A stretch of DNA of 64,000 nucleotides from Bin18 sp965200355 (GCA_965200355.1 OZ241351.1:2108001-2172000); one strand, 5' to 3'; shown: positions 20,653 to 30,221, numbered from the stretch's first letter. Notes: generated by a model not told the origin, from the sequence alone. Made by a program: numbers and translations.

Positions 20653-22529
20653 CCGCCCGAAGGCCAACGGTTCGCCGAATTGTTGGAACGGGCGCGGTCG
20701 CTCATAGCCGAAGAGCGTTTTCTGAACTGGCAGGCCGTGTTCCCTGGGGTGTGGACGAACCTGAAAAACGTGGAGCCGGACGGCGGCTTTGACGCGGTAA
20801 TCGGCAACCCACCCTGGGACCGTATCAAGCTGCAACAGGTCGAATGGTTCGCCGCCCGCCGGCCTGCAATCGCCCTGGCCCAACGCGCCGCGGACCGCAA
20901 GCGTATGATTGCCGCCTTGGAAACGGACGGCGACCCGCTGAGCCGCGATTTTGCCACGGCGAGCGAACGTGCGGCCAATGCGACGCGCATGGCGCGGACC
21001 TGTGGCGATTACCCGCTGCTGTCCAAGGGTGATATCAATCTGTACTCCCTGTTTGTTGAGCGGGCCATGCGGCTGGTCAAGCCGGACGGGATGGTCGGCC
21101 TGCTGGTGCCCATTGGCTTAGCTACAGACAAGACCTCGGCGAGATTCTTTTCGGAACGTATATCTGAGGAAGCGGTCAAGATATTCTATGCCTTTGAGAA
21201 CCGGAAAGGGTGGCTGTTTTCGGCCATACATCACGAAGAGCAACCTTCCGTCATCGTTCTGTCGCGTAGAAGTGGTCGGTATGCAGACTTTAACTTCTGT
21301 GCCCGGATTTCCTCCTGGGAGCAGTTCAACGATACGGAGCGCCGCTTTCGTATCTCTTCCAGGGCGTTGGCAGCCGTGAATCCCAACACCGGCACCGCCC
21401 CTATCTTCCGCACGAGCCGCGACGCCCAACTGACGACCGCCATCTATGAACGCCTGCCGGTTTTGGTAGATCGTTCCGGCGGCGAGGAAGTGAAAGCGTG
21501 GCCGGTGAAATACGTTCGCATGTTCGACATGACGAATGACTCCGGCCTGTTCCGCACGCGCGAAGAACTGGAAGAAGGGGAGGGGGCGTGGCCGATTGGG
21601 GGCAATCGGTTTGGCAGTCCGAGTGGGGAATGGGTGCCGCTGTACGAGGGTAAGATGGTGCAGATATACAACCATCGCTAAGCCAGTGTTATCGTCAATC
21701 CGGCCAATGTAAGCGGGCAGGGTGTGTCACGCAAATTGGACACCAACGCTCTACACGACCCCGCACGAGCACCAGAACCAAGATTTTGGGTAAACAAGCG
21801 AGAAGTATCCCACATCGGCCAAGTTTCCTGGAAAATCGGGTTCAACGATATCTGTAATACCAATAACGCGCGCAGTCTGATCGCCGCGGCTGTGCCAAAT
21901 GATATTGGTTGCGGGAATACTCTGCCTACGTTGTCTCTGGACAGTGGGCAACAGACCGGACAGTTGGACTTGGCGCTGTTGCTGGCAAACCTCTGTTCGC
22001 TGGTATGCGATTACATTGCCAGGCAAAAAGTCCAATCTTGTCATCTGAGTTTATACATCGTCGAACAGCTCCCCGTTGTCCCGCTCAACCGCTTTCACAC
22101 TGTCCGTTTCGGCTCCAAGACCGCCGGCGAAATCGTCCGCGAGGCCGTGCTGGAACTCACCTATACCGCTCACGATATGGCCGCATTTGCCCGCGACGTG
22201 GGCTATGTGGACGCAACGGGGAGCGTCAAGCCGCCGTTTGTGTGGAACGAGGACCGCCGGTTGTATCTGCGGGCCAAGCTCGACGCGGTGTTTTTTCACC
22301 TGTACGGCGTCACCGACCGCGACGACGTGCGTTACATCTATTCGACCTTCCCCATTGTCGAACGCCAAGAAACGGCGGCTTATGGCTACTACCGTTCGCG
22401 CGACCTGTGTCTGCACTGGCTGAACGCCCTGGCCGCGGGGGAACCAGACGCGAGGGTGGATTTGTGGTGGCTACCGCAACGCGCTATTGATGAATAATAC
22501 CGATGGTCAGGGGGCAATGCGCCTGAGCT

Positions 22530-22994
22530 ATGGTGGACCAAATTTTTTCAAACGCGGACTTTGACCGATTTCGCTCCACCCCAAAACAGGTCACAAATCC
22601 AGGTGCCCGTTGGGTTGATAAGCCCGGCTACAGGCAATGCAATTATGACGTGAGCACTGATGATGGCACAAGATATCGGCTGTACCAAAGGCAGAATATG
22701 AACGATGAGCAAGATTTCTCGTGCGGCCTTGCCTTGATTCAAAAAGGCGAAAAGCCCCTGAGTCTTGTTCGGTATAATGGTTCCAGCCATCGCCACGGTC
22801 ACATTCATTACGCCTGTCACATCCATCGTGCTACATCTGAGGCTCTTGCGATGGGAAGGCGGGTGGACAGCCACGCCGAGGAGACAGAGCGGTATCGGGA
22901 CCTGAGGGGGGCGCTTGTCTGCCTGATTGAAGACTGGAGTATTGAGGGGCTCACCGTTCCGCAAGAACGAGGGCAATTGTTTCATGGCGCTTGA
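22530..22994 (+). CDS. DUF6978-like protein, unknown function
   Basis: 154 residues. The middle part has a beta-rich pattern (YRLYQRQN, FSCGLALI, LSLVRYNGSSHRHG) and then HIHYACHIHRAT, a His-rich segment near residues 89-100. This layout resembles DUF6978, a small uncharacterised family often found beside DUF1828 proteins; I rely on recall of that pattern. It lies 32 bases after the broken restriction-modification gene, and its last 11 bases overlap the following DUF1828 gene, so the two are translationally coupled. A role in defence or toxin-antitoxin activity is only inferred from position. Confidence 0.6.
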   Translation: MVDQIFSNADFDRFRSTPKQVTNPGARWVDKPGYRQCNYDVSTDDGTRYRLYQRQNMNDEQDFSCGLALIQKGEKPLSLVRYNGSSHRHGHIHYACHIHRATSEALAMGRRVDSHAEETERYRDLRGALVCLIEDWSIEGLTVPQERGQLFHGA

Positions 22995-23766
22995 TCCTAC
23001 ATTGCTGGAAAAAACGCTGTGTGAACGCTTGTGCGCTCATGTTCGTATCCATACACGTGCCGATGGCGTGCTCCTGTTGGATACGCCCTTTACCTTCCCG
23101 GACGGAGACCATTACCCGGTCTACCTTTCCGAGACGCGAACGGGTGGAGTCGTCTTGAGTGACCGGGGCCACACGTTGATGCACATCAGCTATGAGCACG
23201 ATGTGGACACGCTCTTCACTGGCACCCGCGCCGCGCTCCGTGAGCAGGTGGTGTCGGAGGCCGGGATTCAGGAGAGGGCAGGCGTCTTTTCTGTCGAGGT
23301 CTCGCCGGACCAACTCGCTGAGGCGCTGTTTCGCTTCGGTCAAGCATTAACCAAGGTGTACGACTTGACCCTATTGGGCCGTGGCTATGTGACCTCGACA
23401 TTTTACGAGGACCTTGAGGCCATGCTCTTCACTCTGGTTGACGCGGGGAGCATAGAAGCTGATTATGTTCCGTCTGAAATAGAGGACGGCTCCCGGTATC
23501 CCGTGGATTATCGACTGTGGGGCAAACGCGCGCGGCCCGTGTTTCTCTATGGTGTTCCAAACCGTGATAAAGCGAGATTGACGACCATCATCCTCTCGCA
23601 TTTCCTGCTGCAAGGGCTCTCTTTTGAGTCCGTTATCGTGTTTGAGAATCAGCAGGAAATCCCCCGGCTCGATCTCGCCCGATTGACCAATGTCGCTGAT
23701 ACCGCAGTGGCGTCGCTGGCTGCGAAAGACGATCTGGGGCGCAAGCTCAACCGTCTCGCTGCGTGA
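22984..23766 (+). CDS. DUF1828/DUF1829 family protein
   Basis: 260 residues from ATG 22984, inside the end of the preceding gene. N-terminal half shows the DUF1828 pattern: LLDTPFTFPDGDHYPVYL, then LSDRGHTLMHI near residues 56-66. The C-terminal half (from about residue 135) resembles DUF1829: YPVDYRLWGK, RPVFLYGV and LTTIILSHFLLQG, a fold with hints of a nuclease-like core (Asp-Tyr-Arg then a beta strand). Members are usually on phages or in defence-rich regions. No biochemical function is known to me. The overlap with the DUF6978-like gene indicates a two-gene module. Confidence 0.7.
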   Translation: MALDPTLLEKTLCERLCAHVRIHTRADGVLLLDTPFTFPDGDHYPVYLSETRTGGVVLSDRGHTLMHISYEHDVDTLFTGTRAALREQVVSEAGIQERAGVFSVEVSPDQLAEALFRFGQALTKVYDLTLLGRGYVTSTFYEDLEAMLFTLVDAGSIEADYVPSEIEDGSRYPVDYRLWGKRARPVFLYGVPNRDKARLTTIILSHFLLQGLSFESVIVFENQQEIPRLDLARLTNVADTAVASLAAKDDLGRKLNRLAA

Positions 23767-23805
23767 CAGGTGGGTCACTTCGGAATCGTTCCCCCTCGCA
23801 GTTGA

Positions 23806-23928
23806 CGAACGAACGCTTATGTCATCGCTTGGTTCCGGTCCCAGGGCGGGAGGTATCAGGCGCGGATGAATGCGGCACTTCGGGAATACATGCGCCGGCA
23901 TCAAGATGGTGATATGGGCCAAGTTTGA
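23806..23928 (+). pseudogene. BrnA-type antitoxin remnant
   Basis: In this frame the translation reads AWFRSQGGRYQARMNAALRE then YMRRH, the typical C-terminal ribbon-helix-helix end of BrnA-like antitoxins (WFxAQGxGYQxRMNAVLRxY). An in-frame TGA at 23803-23805 and lack of a start remove the N-terminal half. No BrnT toxin is visible next to it. The fragment lies between the DUF1828 gene and the aminotransferase and marks the end of the accessory island. Confidence 0.65.
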
Positions 23929-23977
23929 CCGGTTTCGGTAAATCCCCTATATCCTTACACAGCTTGTATCCCCAGGG

Positions 23978-25231
23978 ATGGACACCACCTCTATGGAATT
24001 CCCACGTATTCAACGGCTGCCGCCCTATCTCTTTGCCACCCTGGACAAGCTGAAAATGGAGGCGCGCTGGGCGGGCGAGGATATTATTGATTTTGGGATG
24101 GGCAATCCCGACCACCCTTCTCCGCAACACGTGGTCGATAAGCTGGTTGAGGCCGCGGCCAAGCCGCAGAATCATCGCTATTCCACCTCACGCGGCCTCT
24201 ACAAGCTGCGCTTGGCGATCTGCGACTGGTATAAACGCCGCTTTGCGGTGGAGCTCGACCCCGATTCCGAATCCATTGTGACCATTGGCTCGAAAGAGGG
24301 CCTCTCTCATCTGGCCCTGTCGATTCTGGGTCCGGGTGATGTGGCTATCTGCCCAAGTCCGACCTATCCCATCCATCAGTATTCGATTGTGATGGCCAAC
24401 GCCGACTTGCGGGTCGTGCCGCTCCGGCCAGGAGACGATTTCTTTACCTCGCTTCAGGAAACGGTCCGGCAGTGCTGGCCGCGGCCCAAGGTCCTGCTGC
24501 TGTGCTTCCCGCATAATCCGACCACCGCGGTCGTGGACCTTGAATTTTTTACTCGGGTCGTGGAATTCGCCCGCGAGCATCAATTGTTTGTCATTCACGA
24601 TTTTGCCTATGCTGACCTCTTTTTTGACGGCTATACGCCGCCCAGTTTCCTCCAGGTGCCGGGCGCAAAAGAGATCGGTGTCGAGTTTTTTACCCTGTCG
24701 AAGTCCTACGATATGCCGGGCTGGCGGGTGGGGTTTGCCTGTGGCAATCCCGAAGCGATTATGGCCCTGGGCCGGCTCAAAAGCTATTTTGACTATGGGA
24801 TTTTCCAGCCTATTCAAATCGCCGCGATTCATGCCTTGAACGGGCCCCAGGACTGCGTGGAAGCGATGCGGCAGCGCTATCGGCAGCGCCGCGATGTTCT
24901 GATTGACGGGCTGGAGCGGCTGGGCTGGCACATCCCCAAACCCAAAGGCACGATGTTTGTCTGGGCGCGCATCCCAGAGCCGCTGCGGGCTATGGGCTCC
25001 ATGGCTTTTGCTGAGTTTCTTCTGACGGAAGCCAAGGTCGCCGTGTCCCCCGGCATCGGTTTTGGGCCGTATGGAGAAGACTACGTGCGCTTTGCCTTGA
25101 TCGAAAATGCGCATCGGACCCGGCAGGCGGTGCGCGGTATCCGTAAAGCCTTTGGCGGCACTGGTGCGTCGGCCCTGCAACTAGGCCCTGAACCGGCCGA
25201 GCCAGCGGACAACAAGCTGCGGGCGGTATAA
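23978..25231 (+). CDS. Class I/II PLP aminotransferase, AlaC-like
   Basis: 417-residue fold-type I aminotransferase. MGNPDHPSP (substrate loop) near 39-47, STSRGLYKLR near 68-77, CFPHNPTT near 171-178 with the Asn of the NP motif, and the PLP lysine in FTLSKSYDMPGWRVGFACGN near 240. This is the AlaC/glutamate-pyruvate or LL-DAP aminotransferase-like group commonly found directly upstream of hom in Deltaproteobacteria-like genomes. The stop TAA shares one base with the hom ATG. Exact amino donor is not readable from sequence. Confidence 0.88.
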   Translation: MDTTSMEFPRIQRLPPYLFATLDKLKMEARWAGEDIIDFGMGNPDHPSPQHVVDKLVEAAAKPQNHRYSTSRGLYKLRLAICDWYKRRFAVELDPDSESIVTIGSKEGLSHLALSILGPGDVAICPSPTYPIHQYSIVMANADLRVVPLRPGDDFFTSLQETVRQCWPRPKVLLLCFPHNPTTAVVDLEFFTRVVEFAREHQLFVIHDFAYADLFFDGYTPPSFLQVPGAKEIGVEFFTLSKSYDMPGWRVGFACGNPEAIMALGRLKSYFDYGIFQPIQIAAIHALNGPQDCVEAMRQRYRQRRDVLIDGLERLGWHIPKPKGTMFVWARIPEPLRAMGSMAFAEFLLTEAKVAVSPGIGFGPYGEDYVRFALIENAHRTRQAVRGIRKAFGGTGASALQLGPEPAEPADNKLRAV

Positions 25232-26547
25232 TGGCGAGGGCGGGGGTCACGCTTGGGCTTATCGGGTTGGGCACGGTTGGTTCCGGGGTGGTCCAACTCC
25301 TGGACCGGCAGCGCGCTGCGTTTGCACGAAAAATATGCCGGCCCCTGCAAATCGTCCATGTGGCGAGTCGGAGTATCGCCACAAAACCGCACCCGCCGCT
25401 TGCGGGTGTCCGCCTATCGGCCGACCCGTGGAGTGTCGTGCAGGACGCTGAGGTTGATATTGTGCTGGAACTCATTGGCGGCACCGACCCTGCCCGTGCC
25501 CTGGTTTTGGAAGCAATGGCGCGCGGGAAGTCCGTGGTGACGGCAAACAAAGCCCTGTTGGCGCTCCACGGCGCTGAGATTTTTGCCGCGGCGGAAGCGC
25601 ATGGGGTGCGCCTGGGGTTTGAGGCCAGCGTGGCCGGCGGTATCCCGGTGATTCGGACGCTGCGAGAAGGCTTTGTCGCCGACCGCACCACGGCGCTGTT
25701 CGGGATTGTGAACGGCACCTGTAATTACATCCTGACAACGATGAGTGAGGACGGCGCTGGATTTGCCCCCGTCCTCCACCGCGCCCAAGAGTTGGGCTTG
25801 GCAGAGGCCGACCCCGGTATGGATGTCGATGGCATTGATGCGGCGCAAAAGCTGACGCTGCTCATCATGCTCGCCTTTGGCGTGCGGGTGCCGGTTGAGG
25901 CAGTCTATACCGAAGGCATTCGGCAACTTGACCAAATCGATATCACCTTTGCGCGCGAATTCGGCTATGCGATCAAGCTCTTAGCGATAGCCAAGGAAGA
26001 GGACGGCGGGTTGGAAGCCCGGGTCCATCCGACCATGATTCCGCAGGAGAGCCTGTTGGCGGGGGTGGGCGGGGCGTATAATGCCATTTTTACGCAGGGC
26101 GAGGCGCTGGGCTCTTCCCTCCAATTCGGACAAGGCGCGGGCAGTTTGCCGACTGCGGCCGCGGTCCTGTCTGACGTGGTTGAGAGCGCCCGCGCGCAGA
26201 CCAAGCAGCAGCGACCCCAGCCCCCGCTCGGCTGTGCCTGGACGGAGCTGAAGCCGGCTGTCGTCCGGCCTATGGACGAACTGGTGAGCGAGTATTATCT
26301 GCGGTTCATGGCGGTTGACCGGCCTGGGGTGCTGACCCAGATTAGCGGGATTTTAGGCGACCAGGACATCAGCATTGCCTCGGTGATTCAGCGTGGGCGG
26401 GGCGACGGGGATAAGACTGTGCCCCTGGTCATGCGAACCCATGCCGCGCCTGAACGGAATTTGAAGACGGCGCTGACCGTTGTGGACCGACTGCCCATTG
26501 TGCAGGGACAGTCGGTCTCTGTCCGTATTGAGGAGAGCCTCGGCTAA
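25231..26547 (+). CDS. hom: Homoserine dehydrogenase
   Basis: NAD(P)-dependent reduction of aspartate semialdehyde to homoserine, the branch to threonine and methionine. 438 residues: Rossmann start LIGLGTVGSGVVQLL (residues 10-24), KSVVTANKALL near 104-114, FEASVAGGIPVI, VNGTCNYILT near 163-172, EADPGMDVDGIDAAQKL, and a C-terminal ACT domain (YYLRFMAVDRPGVLTQISGI, about residue 351 onward) that usually confers threonine feedback inhibition. One-base overlap with the aminotransferase; followed by thrC. Confidence 0.97.
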   Translation: MARAGVTLGLIGLGTVGSGVVQLLDRQRAAFARKICRPLQIVHVASRSIATKPHPPLAGVRLSADPWSVVQDAEVDIVLELIGGTDPARALVLEAMARGKSVVTANKALLALHGAEIFAAAEAHGVRLGFEASVAGGIPVIRTLREGFVADRTTALFGIVNGTCNYILTTMSEDGAGFAPVLHRAQELGLAEADPGMDVDGIDAAQKLTLLIMLAFGVRVPVEAVYTEGIRQLDQIDITFAREFGYAIKLLAIAKEEDGGLEARVHPTMIPQESLLAGVGGAYNAIFTQGEALGSSLQFGQGAGSLPTAAAVLSDVVESARAQTKQQRPQPPLGCAWTELKPAVVRPMDELVSEYYLRFMAVDRPGVLTQISGILGDQDISIASVIQRGRGDGDKTVPLVMRTHAAPERNLKTALTVVDRLPIVQGQSVSVRIEESLG

Positions 26548-26581
26548 TGGACCGGCTGGAAAAAAACGGCCAGAGACAGCT

Positions 26582-27994
26582 ATGACACCCAGCGCGCTGA
26601 GAGATGCTTCCCCCCTTCCGCTGACGGCTCCCAACCCCTCGCCGTTTCGGGCTTGGTTCGGCTGTGCGGCCGGCTGTCCCGGTGAACACCCGCTCAACGC
26701 GATTCTGTATGCCTGCCCGAGTTGCGGTGGACTCTTAGACGTGCAGCACGATATGGCCGCGCTCAAGACGCGCCCGCCCCAGGACTGGCAACATATCTTT
26801 GATGAGCGCTACCGCCGGACGCTCTACCCGTATGGCAGTGGGGTGTGGGGCAAGAAAGAAATGGTGTGTCCGGCGATTGATGACAAGAATATCGTTTCTA
26901 CCTATGAGGGCGGAACCAATCTGTTCTGGGCCGAGCGACTTGGCCGCCACATTGGGCTTGACGACCTGTGGGTCAAACAGTGCGGTAACTCCCACACCGG
27001 GTCGTTTAAGGACCTGGGCATGACCGTGCTCGTCTCCATGGTGAAGCAGATGATTGCCGACGGCGTGTCTATTCCCGCGGTGGCGTGCGCCTCAACCGGC
27101 GATACCTCAGCCGCCCTGGCTGCCTACTGCGCCGCGGCTGGTATCCCGGCGATTGTGATTCTGCCCCGCAATCGCGTATCAACGGCCCAACTCATTCAGC
27201 CCCTGGCCAATGGCGCGCTGACCTTATCGCTCGATACCGACTTTGATGGCTGTATGCGGGTCGTGCGGGAGTTGTGTACAAAAGAAAACATCTATCTGGC
27301 CAATTCAATGAACAGCCTGCGGCTCGAGGGCCAGAAGACGATTGCGATTGAGATTGTGCAGCAGTTTGACTGGGAAGTCCCTGATGTCGTGATCGTTCCC
27401 GGCGGAAATCTGGGGAACGTTACGGCGGTCGGGCGGGGATTCCTGCTCATGCAGGAACTGGGGCTGATTGAGCGTCTGCCCCGTCTGGTCTGTGCTCAGG
27501 CCGAACGCGCGAATCCACTATACCAGAGTTTTACCACCGGCTTTGAAAAATACCGTCCGGTCAAAGCCAGAAAAACCCTGGCGTCGGCCATTCAGATTGG
27601 GAACCCGGTCAGTGTCCATAAGGCCATTCGGGTGCTCCAGACCTTTGAGAGCACGGTTGAACAGGCCAGCGAAGAAGAGCTGGCCGAAGCGTCAGCCCTG
27701 GCAGACCTGACCGGCCTGTTCAACTGTCCACACACCGGGGTGGCGCTCGCCGTCCTGCTGAAACTGGCGCGCCGCGGGCAGATCCGCTCACCCGAACGGG
27801 TCGTTGTGATATCGACTGCCCACGGGCTGAAGTTTACCGATTTTAAGCGCCGTTATCATGAAGGGCGGTTGCGTGGGGTGGCCGCGCGTTCTGCCAATAC
27901 CCCCATTGAAGCAGCGGCCGATTATGATAGTGCCCGGGCCGCGCTTTTCGGCGCGCTCGAGCGCCGGCAGATAGCTCCTGGGCGCGAATTCTGA
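26582..27994 (+). CDS. thrC: Threonine synthase
   Basis: PLP enzyme converting O-phosphohomoserine to threonine. I chose ATG 26582 (470 residues), 34 bases after hom; a longer frame back to 26480 would lie within hom. The N-terminus has a zinc-ribbon-like CxxGC...CPSCGG, then STYEGGTNLFW, the PLP lysine in NSHTGSFKDLGMT near residue 140, ASTGDTSAALAAYC, and PGGNLGNVTA for phosphate binding. Requires phosphohomoserine, yet no GHMP-type ThrB is in the cluster; the next gene is the likely supplier. Confidence 0.95.
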   Translation: MTPSALRDASPLPLTAPNPSPFRAWFGCAAGCPGEHPLNAILYACPSCGGLLDVQHDMAALKTRPPQDWQHIFDERYRRTLYPYGSGVWGKKEMVCPAIDDKNIVSTYEGGTNLFWAERLGRHIGLDDLWVKQCGNSHTGSFKDLGMTVLVSMVKQMIADGVSIPAVACASTGDTSAALAAYCAAAGIPAIVILPRNRVSTAQLIQPLANGALTLSLDTDFDGCMRVVRELCTKENIYLANSMNSLRLEGQKTIAIEIVQQFDWEVPDVVIVPGGNLGNVTAVGRGFLLMQELGLIERLPRLVCAQAERANPLYQSFTTGFEKYRPVKARKTLASAIQIGNPVSVHKAIRVLQTFESTVEQASEEELAEASALADLTGLFNCPHTGVALAVLLKLARRGQIRSPERVVVISTAHGLKFTDFKRRYHEGRLRGVAARSANTPIEAAADYDSARAALFGALERRQIAPGREF

Positions 27995-28008
27995 GACGGG
28001 TGAGACGT

Positions 28009-29232
28009 ATGAAATACATCATTCTCCAAGGTGACGGCATGGCAGACTGGCCGGTTGACGAACTCGGCGGGAAAACGCCGCTCGAGTACGCGCGGACGCC
28101 GCATATGGACTATATTGCGTCCCACGGCATATTTGGCCTGACCCAGACGATTCCCGAGGGCTATCCCGCCGGCAGCGATGTCGGAACCATGAGTGTGCTT
28201 GGTTATGACCCACGGCAGTACCACACCGGACGTTCCCCCATTGAAGCGGCCAGTATGGGGGTAGACCTGGGGCCGGCAGACATTGCGTTTCGGTGCAATC
28301 TGGTGACCCTGGGCCGTACTGCGGATGGCACCGAAACGATGCTGGACTTTGCGGCCGGCCACATTCCTAGTGCGGATGCGGCCGAGTTGATTGGGACGCT
28401 ACAGAACGAGTTGGGCAGCGCTGAGTTTTCCTTTTACCCTGGGGTCAGCTATCGACATCTGCTGGTCTGGCACGGGGGCAAGGACAAGATGGACACGACG
28501 CCGCCGCACGATATTACCGGGCAAGCCGTCCAGGAGTATTGGCCTCAAGGGGACGGCAGCGAGCCACTGTGCGGGCTAATGCAGCGTGCTCGGGAGATAT
28601 GCGCCCAGCATCCGGTCAACGCCAAGCGCCAAGCCGAGGGGCATAAACCGGCCTCGTCCATCTGGCTGTGGGGGCAGGGCCGGCGTCCTGCCGTGCCAAC
28701 GGTGGCCGAACGCTTTGGCCTCAGCGGTTCGGTCATTTCTGCGGTTGATCTGGTCCGTGGTCTGGGCGTCTTGGCTGGGCTTGAGATGATTCAGGTGCCC
28801 GGAGCGACCGGCTTTCTTGATACGAATTATCGTGGCAAGGCTGAGTATGGTCTGGCCGCCCTGCGTGAGAACAATTTTCTCTTCCTGCACGTTGAGGCAA
28901 CGGACGAAGCCGGCCATATGGGCGCGGCTGATAAAAAGGTCCAGGCGCTTGAGGATTTTGATGAGAAAGTCGTTGGGACGATCCTGGATGGTCTGACGGC
29001 TTTTCCTGAGTGGACCATCCTGCTGATGCCCGACCATGCCACGCCAGTCGCGATCAAGACCCACTCGTCCGACCCGGTGCCGTTTGCCGTACTCTCGTCT
29101 CATGACCGCACGCCGGCGGTGGCAGCGCTGGGCTATAATGAGCCGTGTGCCAAAGCGACGAATATCCTGGTGGCTGAGGCTTGGCGTTTGATGGAGCACG
29201 TGATTCGCGGACAGGTGCGGGCCTTAGTATAA
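28009..29232 (+). CDS. ApgM-family phosphoglycerate mutase homologue, probable homoserine kinase
   Basis: 407 residues from ATG 28009 (KYIILQGDGMADWPVDELGG). Alkaline-phosphatase-superfamily metalloenzyme of the archaeal iPGM type (COG3635): metal-binding DG near residues 9-11, catalytic Ser region SDVGTMSVLGYDP, VEATDEAGHMG near 304-314 and MPDHATPVAIKTHSSDPVPF near 343-362. Family members can be cofactor-independent phosphoglycerate mutases, but those placed with hom and thrC have been assigned homoserine kinase activity. Its place directly after hom-thrC with no thrB supports homoserine kinase. Both roles cannot be separated from sequence alone. Confidence 0.85.
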   Translation: MKYIILQGDGMADWPVDELGGKTPLEYARTPHMDYIASHGIFGLTQTIPEGYPAGSDVGTMSVLGYDPRQYHTGRSPIEAASMGVDLGPADIAFRCNLVTLGRTADGTETMLDFAAGHIPSADAAELIGTLQNELGSAEFSFYPGVSYRHLLVWHGGKDKMDTTPPHDITGQAVQEYWPQGDGSEPLCGLMQRAREICAQHPVNAKRQAEGHKPASSIWLWGQGRRPAVPTVAERFGLSGSVISAVDLVRGLGVLAGLEMIQVPGATGFLDTNYRGKAEYGLAALRENNFLFLHVEATDEAGHMGAADKKVQALEDFDEKVVGTILDGLTAFPEWTILLMPDHATPVAIKTHSSDPVPFAVLSSHDRTPAVAALGYNEPCAKATNILVAEAWRLMEHVIRGQVRALV

Positions 29233-29263
29233 GTGGCCCTCGATAGGAACCCAGAGATTCGGC

Positions 29264-30220
29264 ATGGACAGGAACCTCGCGCTTGAATTCGTTCGGGTAA
29301 CAGAAGCCGCGGCTCTGGCCGCCGCGGCCCACATGGGGCGTGGCGATGAGGCGGTGGCCGATGCTGCCGCGGTGGAGGCCATGCACCGGCTCTTCCCTGC
29401 GATTGAGTTCAGGGGGCACCTCGTCCTCGGTGAAGGCGATGAAGACTCGGTGCCCATGCTATACGTCGATGCACTGCTCGGGACCGGGACCGGCCCGACC
29501 ATTGAGGTCGCGGTTGATGCGCTTGAGGGGGCAACCACGTGCGCGCTCGGCGCGCCAAATTCGATTGTGGCCATTGCCGTTGCTGAAGAAGGCGGATTTC
29601 TCCGGTGTCCCGCGGATGTATACATGGAAAAGATGGCGGTCGGCCCCTGGGGCCGTGGGGTGATTGATCTGGATAAGTCGATAGGAGACAATCTGACCGC
29701 TCTCGCCGAAGTGAAGGGGGTCAAGCCGCAAAATCTGCACGTGGTCATGCTTGACCGGCCGCGTCATGCCAAGCTGCTGCGCGAGCTGCGTGACATTGAC
29801 GTCCATGTCACCCTGATTAGTGATGGCGACTTGTCCGCGGCCTTGGCCACCACGCGGGAGAAGTCCGGGATTGATCTGTTGGTGGGGACCGGCCGCGCCG
29901 CACAGGGCATTCTTGCCGCGGCGGCCCTGCGGTGTTTGGGGGGGGAGATTCAGGTGCGCTTCCAGCCGGGGAATGCCGCGGAATTTGAACAACTGCGTGA
30001 GAGTGGAGTGGACGATATCCGGAAAAAATATACGGCTGAAGACCTCGCCCGCGGCAGTGTGGTCTTTGCCGCAACCGGCGTGACAACCGGGAACTATCTG
30101 CGCGGGGTGCGGTTTTTCCCTGGGGGGGGCGAGTTGCATTCCGTGGTGATGCGCTCCAAGAGCCGGACCATTCGCTTTCTCAATACTTTTCACTACTTTG
30201 AGGAACAGCCGGAGTATTGA
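29264..30220 (+). CDS. glpX: Fructose-1,6-bisphosphatase class II
   Basis: Gluconeogenic phosphatase of the GlpX type. 318 residues, usual 320-340. Seen: AAAHMGRGDEAVADAAAVEAM near 20-40, metal-binding GEGDEDSVPMLY near 58-69, AVDALEGATTCA near 84-95 (family DPLEGTT), YMEKMAVGP near 121-129 and the LVGTGRAAQGIL segment. The DALEGAT form departs slightly from the common DPLEGTT, but the metal-binding Asp and Glu are retained. It precedes an enoyl-CoA hydratase with 1 base between, so the two are probably one transcript. Confidence 0.93.
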   Translation: MDRNLALEFVRVTEAAALAAAAHMGRGDEAVADAAAVEAMHRLFPAIEFRGHLVLGEGDEDSVPMLYVDALLGTGTGPTIEVAVDALEGATTCALGAPNSIVAIAVAEEGGFLRCPADVYMEKMAVGPWGRGVIDLDKSIGDNLTALAEVKGVKPQNLHVVMLDRPRHAKLLRELRDIDVHVTLISDGDLSAALATTREKSGIDLLVGTGRAAQGILAAAALRCLGGEIQVRFQPGNAAEFEQLRESGVDDIRKKYTAEDLARGSVVFAATGVTTGNYLRGVRFFPGGGELHSVVMRSKSRTIRFLNTFHYFEEQPEY

Positions 30221-30221
30221 T

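Larger units (their letters stand above)
18241..22497 (+). pseudogene. Eco57I-like restriction-modification protein split by an in-frame TAA
   Basis: Large fused restriction and adenine methyltransferase gene. GTG 18241 opens a frame of 1146 codons to TAA 21679-21681; the same frame then continues to 22497, and the downstream 270 codons complete the expected target-recognition/C-terminal region. N-terminus: a nuclease-like segment with Asp-Val-Pro-Asp near 90 and ESK near 123-125 (PD-(D/E)xK pattern). SAM motif I DPAMGSGHF near 515-523 and catalytic NPPW near 855 are intact. The reading HR-stop-ASVIVNP matches the uninterrupted family pattern HRAASVVVNP. The methylase core would survive truncation, specificity probably not. 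It could also be a read-through or assembly error. Confidence 0.8.

Noticed and set aside
21679..21681. Recoding of the RM stop as a nonstandard amino acid
   Set aside because: The codon is TAA, not TGA or TAG, and no recoding structure is visible.
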